Assembly (NCBI GenBank): GCA_963974915.1
Contig: CAXBES010000003.1
Span: 185,532 to 249,531, forward strand
DNA length: 64,000 bases
Reading direction: 5' to 3'
Source of the DNA: CAXBES01 sp963974915
GTDB taxonomy: Bacteria > Bacteroidota > Bacteroidia > Flavobacteriales > Flavobacteriaceae
Positions 61,508-64,000 of the stretch are shown here, in pieces (position 1 is the stretch's first letter; the number at the start of each line of letters is the position of its first letter). The notes under the pieces are model-generated. The model saw nothing but the letters and a program-made list of their open reading frames with translations. It made no database searches and was not told where the DNA came from. A program made the translations under genes and the position numbers.

Positions 61508-62593
61508 TTATTTTGGAAATTTAATTATAAATTTAGCGCCTTTAGGCGTATTTGGTTGATATTCAATACTACCCCGATGACTTTTTACAATTCCATGAAC
61601 AACGCTAAGTCCAAGTCCTGATCCATCACCTACTTCTTTAGTCGTATAAAACGGCTGATATAGCTTCGGGATATTTTTTACAGCAACCCCCGGTCCTTCA
61701 TCAATTATTTTTAAAGTAATTTCCGATTTATTTTCGGTAAGTGAAATCTTTATTTTTCCTTCCTTCGGTGAAAAGTATATGGCATTTAAAACTAAGTTAA
61801 AGATTACCTGAGTAAGTTGAATAGGATCTGCCTTTAACAGGACCTCAGCTTCAGGAAGATTAACTATTAATTTTACATTGGTTTTTTTCAACGTGGGATC
61901 CAAAAGTTTCACAGCATCCTTAATAATTAACACAAAATCCGTTTGCCCAAAGTTTTGAGGCATTTCACAAGCAAAAAACATCAGTTTCTTCACTACTTCA
62001 CGAGAAAAAATTGCGCTATTTATTATTTTATCAAGATCCTTTTTGGTTTGTGTATTTGTCTTCTCCTTACTTTTTAACAGCTCGGCAAAACCTAAAATAT
62101 TTGCCAAGGGCGTGTTTAGTTCATGGGCTATTCCAGCAGTAATCTCACCCAGGATCGACAATCGGTCGGCATGCTCCATCTTACGTCGTAGTATAGCTTC
62201 ATTCTCACGGATAGAATTTCTCTCTAATAAATCTCCTATGTTTATGGCAACATTACTTAATAATTTTTTCTCTTCCTGAAGAAAATCTGTTGGCAAATAT
62301 TTTTGTTTAGGATAGTGTACCCTTATAAACCCCTTTTGTTCATTGAATATTTTAATACAACTTTCTATATGTATACTACTTGTAGGGAGTGCCGAAGAAA
62401 TTAGGTGATATGGAGCCGACTCTATTTCTACCACGGCTTCATCGCTAAATTGAAAAGATTTTCGAAGGCTATTTCCAATTGAGAATAGCGTTTTGTCCAA
62501 CTCCTTGGAATCACTATTTACAACAATAGAAGATACTTCATATAAACATGTAAGTTCCTTAATTCGTTCTTTTAGGTTTTTTTCTATGGTCAT
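61508..62593 (-). CDS. Cytoplasmic histidine kinase partner of the NtrC-type regulator
   Basis: A 361-residue kinase without membrane helices. The N-terminal 125 residues look like a GAF domain (ERIKELTCLYEVSSIVVNSD). The HisKA domain has H157 in GIAHELNTPLANILGFAE, and the ATPase domain has NLVLNAIYFS, DEGPGVAV and GDGSGLGLSVVHGIV. It likely senses an internal small molecule and phosphorylates the downstream regulator. A consensus promoter lies just upstream. Confidence 0.93.
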   Translation of the reverse strand: MTIEKNLKERIKELTCLYEVSSIVVNSDSKELDKTLFSIGNSLRKSFQFSDEAVVEIESAPYHLISSALPTSSIHIESCIKIFNEQKGFIRVHYPKQKYLPTDFLQEEKKLLSNVAINIGDLLERNSIRENEAILRRKMEHADRLSILGEITAGIAHELNTPLANILGFAELLKSKEKTNTQTKKDLDKIINSAIFSREVVKKLMFFACEMPQNFGQTDFVLIIKDAVKLLDPTLKKTNVKLIVNLPEAEVLLKADPIQLTQVIFNLVLNAIYFSPKEGKIKISLTENKSEITLKIIDEGPGVAVKNIPKLYQPFYTTKEVGDGSGLGLSVVHGIVKSHRGSIEYQPNTPKGAKFIIKFPK

Positions 62594-62612
62594 AAAGTTC
62601 TCCCTCTTTTTA

Positions 62613-62640
62613 CAAAGGTATCAATTATCCAAATCTACAA
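62613..62640 (-). promoter_or_regulatory. Consensus Bacteroidota promoter of the NtrC-type two-component operon
   Basis: On the minus strand TTG (62640-62638), a 17-base spacer and TACCTTTG (62620-62613). Transcription would start about 13 bases before the kinase ATG at 62593. Confidence 0.7.
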
Positions 62641-62836
62641 TTAGGCGAAGTTATAGTTTAATCTTATTATTCTTTCTGAAATCACTATACCCAACAATAG
62701 AAATATTTGTATCGCTCCTACTTTACCATTATCTAATTCTCTTAAACTGAAATTCCGTACCTTTTTACCCTAAGTATTTATTGCATATCATAGCTTTAAC
62801 TCTTGAAGTAATTACTTCGGAAAGTGCTCAATCTAA

Positions 62837-63934
62837 ATGAAAATTTCTCCCATTACTAAAAGAAATATTACCCGGATTATCCCCTTCGGAATTATATGGC
62901 TGGTGCTTGGATGTCTCTTTCTTTGGGTGGAGCACGCGGCAATCGGGAATCAATCTAATACTTTAGATACTGCTATAAAGTTAGACCCCCAGGTGTTGTT
63001 TTTTGCACTTATCGGGGTAACGATCATAGGATTAGCAGTAGGTTTTGTTGAATTGCTTTTTCTGAAAAGATTATTTCAGAAGAAAAGTCTGAGTGTAAAG
63101 ATCATTTCCAAATTCCTCATATACATTTTTTTCTTTGTTTTAATTATCCTAATTACATATCCCATCGCTGCAAGCATGGAATTGGACACTTCAATATTCG
63201 ACTCAAGAGTTTGGGACAAATTCAACACTTTTTTCTTCAGTATTACGGCTTTAAGTACAATAATTCAATTAGGGTTTTCTCTATTTGTTTCATTGTTGTA
63301 TTCAGAAATTAGTGAAAACTTAGGTCATAACGTTTTACTCAACTTCTTTACCGGCAAATACCATAAACCCGTTTCCGAAACACGAATATTTATGTTTGCA
63401 GATATGAAGGCTTCCACTACCATAGCCGAAAAACTAGGACATATTAAATATTTCGAACTATTGAGTTCCTATTATTACGATCTTTCCCGGGCAATTGTTA
63501 AAAACTATGGGGAAGTATACCAATACATTGGTGACGAAATTGTGATCTCATGGAAATATAAAAACGGTATAAAAAATAACAATAGTATCAATTGTTACTT
63601 CGATATGAAATCGGATCTCAATAAAAAGAGAGACAGCTATATGAGTAAATATGGATTTTTTCCGGATTTTAAAGCGGCCTTACATTTTGGAGAAGTTACA
63701 ACCGGCGAAATTGGAGCCTTAAAAAAAGAAATCTTCTTTACCGGCGATGTGCTGAATACCACTGCAAGAATTCAAGGTTTATGTGGTTACCTAGGTTCAG
63801 ATTTCCTTATTTCTAAACAACTAATTGATAGTTTAAATCTCGATGATAAGTATTTAACAAAGTTACATGGTAAAAGCAAACTTAAAGGGAAATCAGAAGA
63901 TATTGAACTTATTTCTTTGGAAGTAAAAAAGTGA
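62837..63934 (+). CDS. Membrane-bound class III adenylate/guanylate cyclase (paralogue)
   Basis: A 365-residue protein with four membrane helices (about 16-34, 53-75, 92-112, 132-155) and a class III cyclase domain (180-360). Metal-binding aspartates are D189 in FADMKASTT and D233 in YIGDEIVI; LNTTARIQG carries the Asn/Arg pair. As in the paralogue at 8046, the adenine-selecting lysine is replaced by glutamine (VYQYIGDE). The two proteins align over their whole length, including the membrane part. Its terminator is probably beyond the window. Confidence 0.88.
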   Translation: MKISPITKRNITRIIPFGIIWLVLGCLFLWVEHAAIGNQSNTLDTAIKLDPQVLFFALIGVTIIGLAVGFVELLFLKRLFQKKSLSVKIISKFLIYIFFFVLIILITYPIAASMELDTSIFDSRVWDKFNTFFFSITALSTIIQLGFSLFVSLLYSEISENLGHNVLLNFFTGKYHKPVSETRIFMFADMKASTTIAEKLGHIKYFELLSSYYYDLSRAIVKNYGEVYQYIGDEIVISWKYKNGIKNNNSINCYFDMKSDLNKKRDSYMSKYGFFPDFKAALHFGEVTTGEIGALKKEIFFTGDVLNTTARIQGLCGYLGSDFLISKQLIDSLNLDDKYLTKLHGKSKLKGKSEDIELISLEVKK

Positions 63935-64000
63935 ATATTAAAGTTAACCTAAAAACAGGATTTCCAGAATCCTAATAAACCCTCCTTGCAAATAAAGCTT

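Noticed and set aside
63957..63973. A six-base-pair hairpin AGGATT / AATCCT after the last cyclase gene.
   Set aside because: No T run follows. The sequence AACCCTCCTTGC close to the window end resembles the left arm of the terminator at 23876, so the true terminator is probably cut off by the window edge.

Overview
This is a chromosomal segment of a marine-type Flavobacteriaceae (Bacteroidota) genome; I cannot name the species. Evidence: AT-rich DNA; Bacteroidota-type promoters (TTG, 17-18 bp, TAnnTTTG) and little Shine-Dalgarno; C-terminal type IX secretion (T9SS) sorting domains; a SusC-like TonB receptor with a carboxypeptidase-like N-terminal domain; LytTR/LytS-type two-component pairs; 2TM-domain proteins; TPR-AraC hybrid regulators; and gene clusters typical of the family. 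There is no rRNA, recognisable tRNA, insertion sequence, prophage or CRISPR array. Coding density is high, with mostly short operons.

Layout. 1-7.3 kb: tail of a LETM1-like gene, then a long minus-strand operon (TonB receptor, DUF2141, TPR-like protein, LytS-type kinase fused to a 2TM domain, three 2TM proteins, LytTR regulator). 7.4-15 kb: YdeI-like protein, a membrane class III cyclase, a small exported repeat protein, NDH-2, an ECF sigma factor with a membrane partner, an acyltransferase, a Nudix CoA pyrophosphatase, a lipoprotein cyclophilin and a TRIC channel. 15-22 kb: a divergent RDD / SpoIIM-membrane protein-DUF4129-DUF4350-MoxR-DUF58 cluster. 22-30 kb: a second DUF2141 protein, OxyR, AIM24-like, Nudix and DUF4442 genes, then a DUF4870-small ORF-PadR-PspC-DUF2807 operon. 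30-40 kb: two T9SS-exported proteins (an M36 metallopeptidase and a 1300-residue multidomain protein) and two TPR signalling proteins. 40-43 kb: thioredoxin reductase and acetyl-CoA synthetase.

43.4-51.4 kb is the most unusual part. A signal-peptide-bearing dikinase-like protein (phosphohistidine domain before an ATP-grasp domain, no PEP/pyruvate barrel) is paired with a beta-lactamase-fold serine hydrolase. They converge on a second serine hydrolase paired with an ATP/ADP-translocase-like membrane protein that carries a HEAT-repeat tail. I infer that these four genes form one envelope system; the function is unknown.

51.6-64 kb: a lipoprotein, a second LytS/LytR pair, an EF-hand protein, then an apparent operon gdhA-gre-like-unknown-pntAa-pntAb-pntB. 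It is preceded by a candidate sigma-54 promoter and two palindromes, directly next to an NtrC-type regulator and its kinase. A second class III cyclase, paralogous to the first, closes the window.

Across the whole window the octamer TTCCGAAG/CTTCGGAA recurs far more often than base composition predicts (about 34 copies counted by eye), in genes and intergenic DNA alike.
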